A stretch of DNA of 64,000 nt from Periconia sp. R9002 (lineage: Eukaryota > Ascomycota > Dothideomycetes > Pleosporales > Periconiaceae), in assembly GCA_023627715.1 (NCBI GenBank), contig JAMAHW010000044.1, forward strand, positions 62,001 to 126,000, read 5' to 3'. How positions within the stretch are numbered: position 1 is the first letter of the stretch; each line of letters begins with the position of its first letter. The notes under the pieces were generated by a model. That model had not been told where the DNA came from and made no database searches. It was given only the letters and a program-made list of their open reading frames with translations. Positions 21,591 through 37,174 of the stretch are shown here, one piece after another. The translations under genes and the position numbers were made by a program.

Positions 21591-23008
21591 ATGCGACACT
21601 CTATTTGGATGATCGGGTTGAGCAGCAGGATACTCGTACATGCAACACCCATCCCATCGTCAAAACCGATCGATATTGGTTCCGTTCCATCTTATGTACT
21701 CGAGCATGGTGAGTATTTTTTTGCGTATGATTATAACCACAAGAACTATTTTCCCCCTCACTTCCTCCCCACCTATCCAAACTCCACCATCTTGAAAAAC
21801 TGCAATTCCAACCCATACTCACAACCCCCACAGCTCCCCTCGTCTACCTCCACTCCCAAGACCCCTACCGCCCCTCAGACATCGGCGCGCAGCTCCTCAA
21901 CACACAACCTCACACCGACTACACTCCAATCCCAGGAACCTACACCCTCGACAACCTCGACCACCTCAACGCCTACGGGGAACAACACGTCTACCTCAAA
22001 ACCAAAGTCGACGTAACCACGCACCCAACCTGGCTCCTCGGCGTCGAACCCAACACGTGTGGGAAAACAGAGTCGGCTGTTTCGAGCGCGGTGATTACGA
22101 CTGACCATGGGGATGGTGTTGTGGATGCGTTTTATATGTATTTTTACGCTTTTAATTGGTAGGGCTGATGACGAAGATTGAGGGTGTGGACTGTTTGTTT
22201 GCTGATTAGGCATGTAGGGCGGGATTGGTTGCGCAGGTTCCTAGGTGGGATATTGGGAATCATATTGGTGATTGGTACGTATGGCCTTTTTTTGGCTCGA
22301 TGGTTCTTGCGGGTTCGTGTGTGCTGATTTTTTTTTGGAAGGGAACATAACATGATTCGATTTGAACATGGTGTCCCGACTGCGATGTGGTACTCGCAGC
22401 ACACCAACGGCCAAGCGTTCGAATGGAAGACGGTTCAGAAGTGCGGGAAACGTGTGCGTATCCTTTCCTCCTTCATGCACCCTTCTTTTTCGCCCACTTC
22501 CTTTCATAGTACATTTTCAAGACACACCTGACTTTCTCTTTCTCGCGAGACGTAAATCACCTCATGAACAACCCCATCCTAACCCCCCTCCCAACAACAG
22601 CCAATATCCTACAGCGCAAACGGCACCCACGCAAACTACGCCATCTCAGGCGAACACGAACACACCCTCCCCCAACTCAACCTCCCCATCAACGGCCTCC
22701 TCATGGACTTCACCGACGAAGGACCCCTCTGGGACCCCATCGCATCCGCCTACTTCTACTCTTACTCCAACGGAACCTTCGCGCCCTACGACCCCTCGTA
22801 TCCGGTCGGCTGGTTGAATTACACGGGCCACTGGGGCGATAAACAGTATCGAGCCTGGGATCATCGGCAGGTGTTGAATCCCGTGCATGGGATTGTCGCG
22901 AGGTATGTGGATGGGCCGACGGGTCCGGTTACGAAGGAGTTGAATCGCACGGAGGTTTGTCCAGGAAATGGGTTTACGTGTTTTTTGAGGACGAGGTTGG
23001 GGGCTTGA
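21591..23008 (+). CDS. VPS62-domain protein
   Basis: Five exons, 21591-21708, 21834-22158, 22218-22274, 22342-22453 and 22601-23008, give 339 residues. All five joins keep phase, and the assembled protein shows the ordered motifs of the vacuolar-protein-sorting-62 family. These are PLVYLHSQDPYRPSDIG, DAFYMYFYAFNW, GNHIGDWEHNMIRF, PTAMWYSQHTNGQAFEW, and SANGTHANYAISGEHEH. The family is widespread in fungi and plants, named after a yeast protein with a role in vacuolar targeting; its biochemical function is not settled. The N-terminus is moderately hydrophobic but not a clear signal peptide, while several NxT/NxS sites suggest the secretory route. The donor of intron 2 is a weak GTAGGG, so that junction is the least certain. 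Confidence 0.82.
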
Positions 23009-23373
23009 TGGGGTGGGTGGGTTTTTGATGGAGGGTTGGTTGGTAGTGGGGGCGAGGAGGAGAGGGGTGAATTGGTCTCGTGATACCCTGTTTGTTTGAG
23101 GATTTGTTGGAAGGAGTTTTGCGGTTATGCATTTTATTGAATGGATTGTGATTAGAAGCAGACCGATAGATGTTAATGATTTTTCTCAACGGTTGAGGTG
23201 CGCAGAAATATGTAGATGGTCATCATGCTTCTTACATAATATACATCAATGATGTATATGGAATGCCAAGGGGGTTGCGACTTCCGGGCTACCCGATTCC
23301 ACAAGGCGGTGCAAAATGGTCTTACATTTCTACAAAAACTTCTCCTACTATCATTTTTTAAAGAAAGGTACGC
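23009..23373. other. Short intergenic region
   Basis: 365 bp between two plus-strand genes, rich in GGTTGGTTGG-like G/T runs just after the stop at 23008. Nothing else recognised. Confidence 0.5.
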
Positions 23374-24639
23374 ATGATGATGAAGTTACATTTCAGTTCC
23401 CTCGCCCGACGGGCATTGCTTGTGAGTATGCCTACTATCTTCATCATTGTGCTCTGGGTGCGATTCCCAAGCGTGCCACAGAATGTCCACATTCCCAAAT
23501 TCTTACCCACAGGGCAAGTATCTTCAATCAATCTACCCAATCTTTCCTTGCCTGTTTATGAGCTTCCGTTCCGAACGCAAGGACGAGATTTGCTAGATGC
23601 GCGGAATGCAAGCATCCGGCTCAAGTCGATCAACTGGTACGGTGCCAGTGACATTGACTTTGTGCCCGGTGGTTTGGACATCCGCCATCGAGACGAGATC
23701 GCACGGTTGATTCGGCGCATGGGTTTCAACAGCGTTCGTTTGCCGTACTCGGACGAGATGGTGCGGCGCAACCCGTGGGTGTCTCGCGCGCTGCTCACGG
23801 CAAACTCGGATCTGGTTGCGGAGGTACAGGAAGCGCGGGCGCTCGATGTTTATCACGCTGTGGTGGACAGCCTGACCAAGGAAGGACTGTTTGTCATCCC
23901 CAACAATCACATCACACAGTCGACGTGGTGTTGTGGTGCCAACTTGTGTGATACGAGCTGGGCGAACGACTGGCTCGGGCCCATCTGTAGGGTTCGTCAG
24001 TCTGAAGAGGAGTGGATCGAGAACTGGGAGACGGTCATGAGACCGCTCGCCAACAACTCGCTCGTCATGGGCGCGGACCTTCGCAACGAGGTACGCGGAC
24101 TATGGGGCACGATGAGTTGGGAAGCATGGGCATTAGCAGCAGAAAGAGCAGGTGAACGACTACTGGCCATCAACCCGGACTGGATCATGTTTGTCGAAGG
24201 ACTCTTGTCGGCCAACGACCTTTCAGGCGTCGAGGACCGGCCTGTTCGACTCTCTCGGCCTGGGCAGGTTGTGTACTCGGCCCACGTATACAGCTGGTCG
24301 GGATGGGGAGAATTGTCACCGTACTCGCGGAGCAGCTATGAAAAGTTCGCAAAAGCCATGAGGAAAAACTGGGCATATCTTCTGGAGCGAGACATCGCAC
24401 CCGTGTGGGTGGGGGAGTTTGGTGTAGGACACGACCCGAAGAAGGGCGACGGGAACTACTGGAATCACCTGATGCGGTTCCTGGAAGAGACGGAGGCGCA
24501 GTGGGGGTACTGGGCGCTGAACCCGCGCAAACCAGCGGGCAACGAGTCAGAGAGCTATGGCTTGGTCATGGACGACTGGCAGACGGTGAGGTGGGACTTT
24601 AGGATAGGCGCCCTGCAGAGACTTGGCTTGGGGCGCTGA
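23374..24639 (+). CDS. GH5-family glycoside hydrolase (endoglucanase-like), membrane-anchored
   Basis: Single-exon gene, 421 residues. Residues about 13-30 (ALLVSMPTIFIIVLWVRF) form a signal anchor. The catalytic domain starts at about residue 65 and carries the GH5 hallmarks: IKSINWYG-type strand 1, MGFNSVRLPYSDEM, NNHITQSTWCC, the acid/base Glu239 in ADLRNEVRG, VYSAHVYSW, and nucleophile Glu348 in VWVGEFGVG. This family cleaves beta-1,4-glucans or related glycans with retention of configuration; the exact subfamily and substrate are not resolved. Retention at the membrane by the N-terminal anchor could mean a role in wall remodelling rather than biomass degradation. Four cysteines cluster near residues 190-210. 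Confidence 0.87.
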   Translation: MMMKLHFSSLARRALLVSMPTIFIIVLWVRFPSVPQNVHIPKFLPTGQVSSINLPNLSLPVYELPFRTQGRDLLDARNASIRLKSINWYGASDIDFVPGGLDIRHRDEIARLIRRMGFNSVRLPYSDEMVRRNPWVSRALLTANSDLVAEVQEARALDVYHAVVDSLTKEGLFVIPNNHITQSTWCCGANLCDTSWANDWLGPICRVRQSEEEWIENWETVMRPLANNSLVMGADLRNEVRGLWGTMSWEAWALAAERAGERLLAINPDWIMFVEGLLSANDLSGVEDRPVRLSRPGQVVYSAHVYSWSGWGELSPYSRSSYEKFAKAMRKNWAYLLERDIAPVWVGEFGVGHDPKKGDGNYWNHLMRFLEETEAQWGYWALNPRKPAGNESESYGLVMDDWQTVRWDFRIGALQRLGLGR

Positions 24640-25742
24640 TAACGACATGAATGCCGGTTTTTGTCTCATGTGAGAGGATTTGTATCTGTGATATCGGTCA
24701 GGGGGGAGAAGAGGATTTGAGGTAGACGCGGTAGGTGGAGCGAAAGTCACACAACAGAGGAAAAGAGGCGGGAAGCTGATGAGGATACCCAAGGCATATG
24801 AGGCCATAGCGGGATGTTACGATACGATATTAGTAGCTTTTGTTATGTATGTATGAACTATAGATGGAATCTGTATAAAATAAATGTTTGTATTTTTTGG
24901 TTATGTACATAAAGTACAGATGCACGTGACTGCAACATGTAGCCAAATACATAGGTACATATGTACATGTGTATGCATGTATAGCTTGTATTTCTTTCTA
25001 CCGATAAAAACATCCTGTATTATAGATTTACTTAGTATTTACTCTGATATAATTGAGGAATACAAAAGTAATAAAGGAACAGGGTGATCTTGTCGACATA
25101 TAATGTACATACATGTAAGTACGCGGGTGTACTGTAGAAGAGGCTGCAGAGGATCCCCAGAATGCCCACATACAGGACTACAGCGTATCTTATCTCTAGA
25201 TTTGTTTCTAGCTTGTTATTTACGTTTAAAAAAACGTATACGAACTGTATTGATACCACATATACAGCTGAACAGAAGCGGGAGCGAGAAGAGCCCATGG
25301 CCCTTGCGTGTGTTGGCGTTCTGGCCTCTGATTGGCTCACCGCCGCCACCATGTCAACCTCAACACCACGCCCACCTCGTTTTCTCCTTTCACCCACAAT
25401 CTATCCCACCCTGGCTGCTCCCATGATGATTTATTCCGCTACAAGACATTTCCGCTGCATCTCATCACCTGCCCGCTGCATCACCAATTTGACAGCCACG
25501 TTGCGTCTTTCCCGTCCCTCAATTCGCTCGGCTCTACTCCATCTTTGCTCTATTCGCCATGTCCGCATCTACTTCAGTCATGGTCACACCCCCAAGTCCA
25601 AGTATGCACACCGTGCCACTTGTGTTTGTGCTCGTGCTCGTGCTACAGCATGTAAATAAACCCCTCGTGCGCGCGTGCTCCTATTTTCCACTCCGCGATT
25701 GACCTTTTTTCCCTTTCTACCCCTCTCAATTCCAAGTGAGCC
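24640..25742. other. Intergenic with GTAC/ATGT-rich stretch
   Basis: No gene recognised. From about 24895 to 25120 the sequence is dense in TGTACAT, GTACATA and ATGTATG words, an AT-rich simple-sequence-like area. The 25160-25660 part is rich in pyrimidines (CTTTC, CCACC) and forms the promoter of the glycosyltransferase gene; its open frames are low in complexity and not convincing. Confidence 0.5.
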
Positions 25743-27588
25743 ATGTTTACCTGGCTATCAAGATGCCTGCCAGGAATAACTACGCTCCTGCTGGTTGTGC
25801 TAGTCATCTGCGCCTTTGGCGACATCAACTGGTATGCACCATTTCCGCCCGGACTGTGCCCCAGTTGCCAGCGTCACGACCCCGAGCGAATCACTGAAGC
25901 TCCGCGAATCAATACCGATGAACAGAATCGCAAATTACGCGCTTCGCAGGCGATTTTCATCTTCTACTCGCTCGTCGTTCACTTGGACACGCTGCTCTTT
26001 GCCACCAGACTGTCCTTCTCCATCTGGCTGGTCAAGCGCAAGACCAGACAAACGCTCCAACGTCGACAGAAAGATCTTGAACTTCCATCCTCAGACGATG
26101 ATTCTTTGGACAATATTCCTGTTCAGGTCTCCGAGGTGGTTCCGCTCAAAATGGCCGATCCTTTGACAGCTGCCCCTGTCACTGAAGTTACCCATGCCAT
26201 AATCTTGCCAAACTACGGGGAAGACTTGGAAACGCTGGGTGACACGCTTGCCGTTCTTGCTTCCCATCCACGAGCGGCTAAACACTACAAGGTTGGTTTA
26301 TGCGTGCTCACGTGCCTCCTTTCAATGCACTGACTTTGCATCGGAAAGATGTACCTGGCCATGGAGCAAAAAGAAGCTAGCTCTCAATCAAAGGCTGCAT
26401 CTCTTATCGCTTCTTTCCAGAGCAGTTTCCTCGACATTCACGCGACATTTCACCCAGCAAATCTGCCCGGTGAGATTGCAGGGAAGAGCTCCAACGTTGC
26501 CTTTGCCGCTCGTGAGATCTTCCAGCAACATCGCTCGGACGAGAACAAAGAACATGTCATTATTACGGTCATTGACTGTGAGCATTTTGTTTCTCCATGC
26601 CTGACCCTGAACTGACCCTTTTCTAGCCGATACCCACCTCTTGCAAGACTACTTCACTGAAATCCGTCGCATGCATCTTACTAGCATCGACTCCGCATAT
26701 GCTTTATACGTGTGTCCCATCATTTTTGATCGCAACGCCAATGAGACTCCTATTTTGGTGCGCGTTGCGGACGTACTCTGGGGTGCAGCTGGTCTAGCAG
26801 GCTACAGTCCTCTGGCACCAGTCCACATACCAACTTCAGTGTACTCGCTGCCACTGACTTTTGCCGAAGAGGTAGGTGGCTGGGACGGTGACCCAACTGC
26901 CATTGGCGAAGATATGCACATGCTCCTTAAGTCGTACTTCAGTAGCAACGGTCGTATCGTCACCAAACCAGTGTACAGTGCGGCCAGTCAGTGCAACATA
27001 TCTTCGGCACGACCAAAGGGCTTTCTTCGAACCTTGGACACTCTCCGCGCGCGTTACCGTCAAGCACTCAGGCACATGTGGGGTTCCCTCGATACCGGCT
27101 ACGCCGTTCGTCGGGCGTTGCAAGCAAGCAGATTCAAATTCTCCAACATAGCCCTGTTCCACCTCCTCTGGGAAGCTCATATGTTGCCCACCCACTTCAT
27201 CTTCATCCTTCTCTCCTCGGCACTGTATTCCACCATCGTACCCCACCGTCACATCCACCCTCTTCTTCTTTGGACATTCGGCGTCACAACTACAATCCGA
27301 AATGTCTCCTTCATAGTTATGCAGATTGCGTTCAGCTTATACGACAGTTATCACAGTATTTGCGTCAACACTCGGACTCGGGACATGCAAGAAGCGCAGG
27401 TTGATGCGTTGTTTGCCTACCGCCACCCGCTGCAGCTCAAGTACATCGCAGAGAGGGTTCTCTTTCCAGTGGTTGGTGTTGTGTACAGCGCGATTCCTGC
27501 ATTACAGGCTCAGTTTTCGCATTTCTGGACGGATAGGTTGGTGTACACGGTTAGTGCCAAACCGGTAATGGCGCATGAGGTGGTTTAG
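25743..27588 (+). CDS. Family-2 glycosyltransferase, multi-pass membrane protein
   Basis: Three exons, 25743-26291, 26349-26577 and 26627-27588, encode 579 residues. An N-terminal membrane segment (ITTLLLVVLVICAFG) and a second near residues 73-100 (AIFIFYSLVVHLDTLLFATRLSF) precede a GT-A domain. Its features are THAIILPNYGED (UDP-sugar loop), VIITVIDSDTHL (metal-binding DxD), EEVGGWDGDPTAIGEDMHM (acceptor ED motif), and RARYRQALRHMWG (Q/RxxRW-like product motif). Two to three further membrane helices close the protein. The architecture is that of processive or semi-processive GT2 enzymes related to chitin/hyaluronan synthase-like proteins of fungi. The sugar and product are unknown. Confidence 0.83.
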
Positions 27589-28620
27589 GTACTGTTTGTC
27601 GATCGAAACGAGGCAACTTATCACCTAATCGGGATAGACACATATGTCGCAATCTTATTGTGATAAAGACTTAATTGGGCATGGAACTGTTTAGGCTATA
27701 TACGGTCAATTTTTGCATGTTTTACAGGACCTACCGTTTGCAAAGGCATTAATTTCTTCAACATTTCCCGATGGATTAACATAACACCACATACCATTTA
27801 CACCAATAATCTGCTTCCATGACACCGTATTTGGAAATAATTTTGTTTGACTCTCCGGTCACCCACGATTCACTGCAATCTTTAGCGCGCGCGAGGTCTT
27901 AGCTTAGTAATCCTTAATTCGACAGTTTGGATGCAAAATATCATTAAGTGGCCTGAAAAATAATTATCAATCTTCTATCACGAAACTATATTACGTTGTT
28001 AGCACTTTCCTAGACCGACTTTGCAGAATTTATATCTCTCTACTTATGCTATAAGTCGCGTTGTGGGAGCAGTGTTTTGTAGGCACCCACTGTTGTATGA
28101 GATTCATCAGGAGATATGGGTTTGCGTGAGAATAACCACGATGTGGGTGAATTGCACTCAACCACTTATACTTTATATAGTTATTAGCTCGGTATAGCTT
28201 TAAGCAAAGTATTATTTCACGATAGTTAACATACTGCTGCCAAAGTCTAGACCTCAACCTGCAATACGTACAAGATTACTCCCAGTCGACACCTTCACAT
28301 CGCTAATTCCTACCCTGGGGACTGTGATGAGAAAACAAAATCATCGTATGCTCAGAAATCAATCAAATGAAACAAAATCGAAGATCAAAAATGGTAACTT
28401 GGAAACAATGACCTGCTTGCAGGCTTTTCATTGAGCAAAGAGTGACACATACATCGCGATGATGCGCGTCCTATCTAGAAGAGAATAAAGAAGCGAAGAA
28501 TCGTAGAGCCAAATAAGTTTCTGTTGCGCCAACCGAACACCCACCCCATCCTCCTCGCCGCCCCATAAAATCAATCATACCCCTAACCCGCGATGACCCA
28601 CAACCCTTCACGCCACCCCC
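27589..28620. other. Intergenic between convergent genes
   Basis: About 1 kb of AT-rich sequence between the 3' ends of the glycosyltransferase and the minus-strand xylanase gene. No coding feature or repeat was recognised. Confidence 0.5.
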
Positions 28621-31901
<3,281 letters not shown>

Positions 31902-32747
31902 ATGTTCGCCCGTCTAACCAAGTTCATGCAGGAGCTTCCTGCCCTCTGGGCATCTACCGACAGTCACAACCCTCTCTCCTCACCCAACGCCCCTGATCCG
32001 CAACTTCCCGGGGGGTATGGAGATTCTTCATGGGCACGCAGCCAGCGTTTGTTCAATGTGGAAGCTCTGAACATCCCAATAAAGGATCGGGAAATGTTTG
32101 TCGCTGTGAACGAGGCAGTGCGCGCTTACATGTACCAGCCGCGGTACGATGCCAGTCATGACTATGAGCACGTTCAGCGTGTAGTTAACAACGCCCACAA
32201 GTTGTATCAGGCAGAAAAGGCGCGCAACTCACCTCTTATCGCTTCTGGTTTCAACATCGTCGCCATGTATCTCGGCGCGATGTGCCATGACGTCGGGGAG
32301 AGCAAGTACCTCGAACCAGGCAAGACCCAAGAGCAAGTCGTCGAAGCGCTACTCGTACAATGCGGCGCGACTCCAGAACTGGCGAGGAAAGTGGCCCTGC
32401 TCGCCGTGAACGTGTCCTTCACGGCCGAATATACTTCTGAAGACCCGACGCTTATCTTAGAATTTATCAAGGCTCATCCAGAGCATGCATTCGTTCAGGA
32501 CGCTGATCGTCTTGACGCTCTAGGCGCCATTGGCCAGGGTCGTTGCTTTTGGTTTAACGGCGCCAACCCCCGCGGTCGCGACCAAACTGCTCACGTGCCC
32601 CTGATCCTGCATTGGGAGCGGTTCCAACATTACCTCCCACTGATGAAGACGGTCGTGGGTAGGGCAGAAGCCGAACGGCGCTGGGGAGAGATGAACCGGT
32701 TCAGGATGGAGTGGAACCGGGAGAGCGACGTCAGCGCGGTCTTGTGA
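31902..32747 (+). CDS. HD-domain metal-dependent phosphohydrolase-like protein
   Basis: Single-exon gene, 281 residues. The HD superfamily metal ligands are recognisable in order: His in SHDYEHVQRVV, the His129-Asp130 pair in MCHDVGESKY, and the distal Asp in VQDADRLDALGAIG. Residues about 60-245 form the helical HD domain. The arrangement matches the uncharacterised YedJ-type HD hydrolases found in bacteria and fungi, thought to cleave phosphate esters or nucleotides. No signal peptide is seen, so it is probably cytosolic. The frame is open upstream to an ATG at 31737, but that ATG lies beside the TATA box and would add 55 atypical residues, so the MFARLTKF start was chosen. Confidence 0.85.
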   Translation: MFARLTKFMQELPALWASTDSHNPLSSPNAPDPQLPGGYGDSSWARSQRLFNVEALNIPIKDREMFVAVNEAVRAYMYQPRYDASHDYEHVQRVVNNAHKLYQAEKARNSPLIASGFNIVAMYLGAMCHDVGESKYLEPGKTQEQVVEALLVQCGATPELARKVALLAVNVSFTAEYTSEDPTLILEFIKAHPEHAFVQDADRLDALGAIGQGRCFWFNGANPRGRDQTAHVPLILHWERFQHYLPLMKTVVGRAEAERRWGEMNRFRMEWNRESDVSAVL

Positions 32748-34159
32748 AAAGACGCTGGTGTCATCTTTTTAAGTAGCAACTAAGTGCCATACTGTACCGT
32801 CTTAGGACGATACCAAGCTATATGTTCAAATAACAAAAATCATCAAAACAAGTGACTATCTTAAAACATTCCCTTACTAATGATCTAAATATCTTCTTTC
32901 TGTACTTGTGGTGCATTTTGTCAGATATTGGTACAAGAATTCCCTGTTAACAGTCATCCAGCGGTTAGACTACCCAAAATTAATGAACTAACCAGAGAGC
33001 TTTCTTTTCAGCGTATATTTCTGTCACGTCAGCTAACAGGATATGCAGGATCTTGTGCCCAATAAGCTAACGTACAAGCTAATATTTTCAATCCATTCAT
33101 ATGAAGATTCAGTGAGTGCCTATCGGTTTCTGTGGTGCACATATGTCGGGAGTAATCCGGTCCCCTAGGTAACCAGGGCGACCAAAATCCATCAAATCCA
33201 CGCCACCTTCTTTATTCCTCATCACAATACTCGGAAGGAGATAATGTGAATAACCTCCTCTTGGTAATTTGAGCACTGTGGTTATGTCTGCTGGCGACCT
33301 GGCTTTTGTAGTTCCTTCATCGTGAAATTGAGGATGCCTCGGTCAGAAACACAGGGCTTAGAGTGTACATGAACTTGTAAAATTTATCGCGAATCAAGCG
33401 TCTTTGGCGGGCATTCATACCCAATTGACGATGGGAAGTGCAGATTCTAATGAGAGTCTGATCCGCATTTCAAGACAGAAGTCAGGGGCCCAAAGTCGTT
33501 TGACCTCCCAGTTATATAGCATAAGACTCATAAGGGCATTCACCTAGGAAAAGTTACTAAGATCGGGAGTTTTTCATAAGTAATCAGTACATCAAAAGTC
33601 ATATTCGTGTCCTGCGTAATGGTTATTTGTGGTATATCCATCACCGAACTGATAAGCTAAAAATATGGGCTTTAACGTTCTGTGGTATGAATGACACTGG
33701 GTGAAGGCGGTAATAGTTAAGTTGGACCCCTGAAGCCGTCGAATCGGTGATATGACCCTGCCCTCAAGCTGCTAGCTTTGTGTTATCAAGGTTTCTATAA
33801 GCCTGAATCGTGGCCGCGCAGAATAACATTATACTCTGATAGGGCAGTTGCTTTATAGCATCCGGCAATTGATGGGTGGTTGAGCGCACATTGGTCACTT
33901 CTCGAGACCTTTCGCTGTCGTAAAATCTTTTATAAGTTCATCCTGTAACTAAAACATTGTGGGCGTTGTTTGTTTGTTTTGCAGACATGTTGTATTATTC
34001 TCCAGTCAGAGAATGCGAGTAGCTATACATGGCAAGAATATGTATAACTCATGATAATGACCGTGATCCTTCGTAATTTCCCATGATTATATCCTTGATT
34101 CCCTAAACTCTCATTGTATTCAAGCTACGTATCCCCCGTAGGGTTGGGTAGTTTGTCAT
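32748..34159. other. Intergenic, no gene recognised
   Basis: About 1.4 kb with no long open frame on either strand and no recognised repeat. It carries the 3' regions of the flanking convergent genes. Confidence 0.5.
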
Positions 34160-34461
34160 TTAATCGTCGTCTTCAGCACCCTTGCAGCATGACCAGCATC
34201 CTTCATATTTCTTCGGATACTAAGGCTGTTAGTCGTGTAGATATGACCGAAACACTCAACACTTACCCATTTATCCCGGCATTTGGGCTCTTCCGCCCAA
34301 CATGCTCTATAACAAAGTTCATAGTTTGCGTGGGAAACAACGTTTCGCTGTGGAGAATAACTTTCCTTCTCATCGATTACAACGATGACGCGCTCACCTG
34401 GAGCTGGGGCCGCGGCGACAAGAGCGGACAACAGAAAAATGGTAGGAATAGAAAAATGCAT
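34160..34461 (-). CDS. Small secreted six-cysteine protein
   Basis: Two exons on the minus strand, 34461-34267 and 34219-34160, separated by a 47-bp intron with a canonical GTAAGT donor and a CTAACAG branch site close to the CCTTAG acceptor, give 84 residues. Residues 1-18 (MHFSIPTIFLLSALVAAA) are a signal peptide. Four cysteines-to-be are spaced LCYRACWAEEPKC in exon 1, and exon 2 adds EGCWSCCKG and an acidic end, giving C-x3-C-x6-C-x10-C-x2-CC, six cysteines in all. Reading through the intron loses this pattern. The spacing resembles small fungal secreted proteins ending in CWxCCK, whose role is not known to me. An ATAAAAG on the minus strand near 34551-34557 may be its TATA box. Confidence 0.7.
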
Positions 34462-37174
34462 GTCTGGTCGTAGAATATTGGGAGTGTTGGTGATTGAGTG
34501 TTGGTGATTGAGTGTGTTAGGGATGGAACAAACGGAGGACACATCGTACTCTTTTATGTTGTGAAAGTGGTCGCATGTCAACGCGTACAATTTGAAGGGA
34601 GAGGTAATACATCGGAAAGGTTTGCTGAGACTACCGATTGTGTAGTGATGCAGCGTGGTCACGGTTCGAGATCTACCTACCAGTCGCTTCTGATTCAGCC
34701 AATAGAAAGGTGTCATGCATTAAGAATGTACCGAATGTATCAGTTTTTGATTGTGTATTGGTTGGCAGTAATTTCCGATACATCTCTTTTTGCACAGATA
34801 ACCCATGGTTAATGTACTGAGGTAGAAGGAACCAAGTAATAGTTAGCTATAACTAGCGTCCCAAACAGCGGTCTGGTCGCCGGCAGCCTCCAAATCCTCA
34901 CTATACTATCCTGTAGCCAAATAACAGCATGAAGACGTCGACCGCTTTGGTGGAATAACAATATGACCCCAGAAGCCTTCCATTTTATGAAGAAGAATTG
35001 CATTGTAGCACCTGAATTCCATTCATGGGTAGCCTATCCACAACGACTCTCAGTGCTTCTAACAACTCGCAGCGATGACGTCAGTAGACGTCGGCTACTT
35101 CCGCACGCCCAACACCCCAGTAACTAGTCTTTGGGAAAGAAATTGAAAGCGACGCATTCGCTACCAAGCTCCAGTTGACGCCCGATGCGAAATATATATG
35201 GTCAATGAAAGGTTAATGATTGGCTACTCGCTACCAGAGATCTTAGCGGAGATCTTAGCGGAACGCAGAGCCGCTAAGATCGCGGATGCACCATCAAGGC
35301 GCCTCAGCCTTGTTCAATAAACACCTGAGTACACTAGAATGCAAAGAAGGACAGCCCGTCAATGTTTCTGATATCTGTACAATGTCGAGTCACCCCGTTT
35401 ACACTATTGCACGCCAGATAAAAAGTGTCGGAACAAGCAAAATGATCTATAATAGGCTATGGGCACGCTACGGGAGACTAGCGACAGAGATATAAGATGA
35501 TCTACATATGTACGCAAACGAAAATGGTACCGTGGTAGAGCCCACCAAGATTCATTGCGAGACCTTGAATCGTAAAGCAACCAACTTGAACGAGCACAAT
35601 GTCCTTGCCCTCGCGATGTCATCTTCTCTATCCCTATGGATACCAATCTTCAACCAACTCTACGAAACCTTCTATACCTGCCCTCCGAATATGTTCTTTG
35701 TCGGCTAACCAGCCAATTCAGACGTAACCACTGCACGGTATCAACAATCAAAATGAAGACCGAGATGATTACGATTACTGTAGTACTCATAGTTACATCA
35801 TAGTCGTCAATGCGCATAGCATATGCTCCTCACGTTTCAAACCATTGCCACCGTCTTATCTTGAGGTGTTCACCAATTCGCCGTGCCCACAACCTCAATG
35901 CAGAGAAACGCGCGTCAAGGGACATACTGCATGTGACTAAAGAAGCAAAGTTACCGCTTCTGAAGGCATCATGCCATTGTGTCGATAAGATGTCTTTTTC
36001 CTCGTAAAATAACACTCCAAATGAATTTTCAAACTGGTGATGGGGTTCATTCGAGTGCAGTCGATGCTGGTCAGGGCAGGAGGAAAAACATGAAGCATGG
36101 CGTTAGTTCATCCGTGAAATGAAGCTATTCAGCAGTCGCTATTCTTGGTTATGCCGGCAACACCTTCTTTTGCTACCAGACTTGCTCTCAATCTTCACGA
36201 GCCGATCCTAAAAATATTTTGCATCGTCATCAGCAGTGAAGCTCCACCAGCCAGGTGTACGTATGTAGCTGGCCACAGAACTTTGTACTTAGCGTATCCA
36301 AAGATATAGAGCCACCAGATCAAAATGGACCAATAAAACCAAGTCTAGCTTAGAGATATTCAGATCTCCGAAGAAGATGTCGTAGGATTGACATGTAGAT
36401 AGTTGTCTCACTGCGTGTCGGCAATGCGCCGTGCAGTTTCCAACTACTAACACATTCCATCGACTTTGGGAAGAGACATTGTATCTGCATGCACAAGCTG
36501 GTAGACTTTCTGCAAATCATATCACCAACTCACAATGCAAGCATCACTGCGATGCGCGATAAGGAATGGGGCATCTGATGTACTGCATCTTAATTAGTGC
36601 CAAAACACTGGCACAATATTATGATGAAACACCTACCTCTGCGAAAGAAGGAATGATATGTGCAAATACATGCAACTCACATACAGCGCACAACACTCCA
36701 TCAGAAAGAAGTATAAAGGATGTTTAAACTGTGTTCCACGTGAGAAGTAGGGGAGATCTTGAGTCTTTTCGCCCCCAAACAAGAGATGGACATTCCGATG
36801 AGCGTGCAAACCAGTCGAATGCAGCTAGGTTAGGCGCCCAGCTATAAACGGTATCATTCTGTGTATCCTACTCGCTACTTATTAGGCAAACTAAAAAAAG
36901 CTGACATATAAACATCAGCTGAACTCAAGGCCCCGTCTCACTGGTCGCCTTTTAGTGAGATATCGCCAGCTTAGTTGCAAGCTGTGCTCAGCAACACAAA
37001 TCTGATACTTCGCCACATCATGGCCCCCAAATATTCAGTCCCTCTGTTACTGCACATTATAACATGCATTCCTTTCTTTTTTAAATTGAAATTTTTTCTC
37101 GTAGAAAATCTAAACACACACGAAGACGTTCGACGAAACTCTTCTGCCTCCGTTAGCGGCTCAATCTTTTCGCC
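34462..37174. other. Long gene-poor region
   Basis: About 2.7 kb with only short, overlapping open frames lacking domains. A compact set of GATCTTAGCGGA copies is at 35239-35281 (listed separately). The right end holds the promoter of the membrane-protein gene. Confidence 0.5.
35239..35281. repeat. Two direct and one inverted copy of GATCTTAGCGG
   Basis: GATCTTAGCGGA occurs twice in tandem (35239-35250, 35251-35262), and its reverse complement CCGCTAAGATC lies at 35271-35281. The outer copies can pair to form a hairpin. It could be a footprint of a mobile element or a multi-site operator. Confidence 0.7.

Noticed and set aside
25162..25659. 165-residue plus-strand open frame before the glycosyltransferase
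   Set aside because: Low-complexity Ser/Thr/Arg/His composition from a pyrimidine-rich promoter; overlaps another frame of equal quality.
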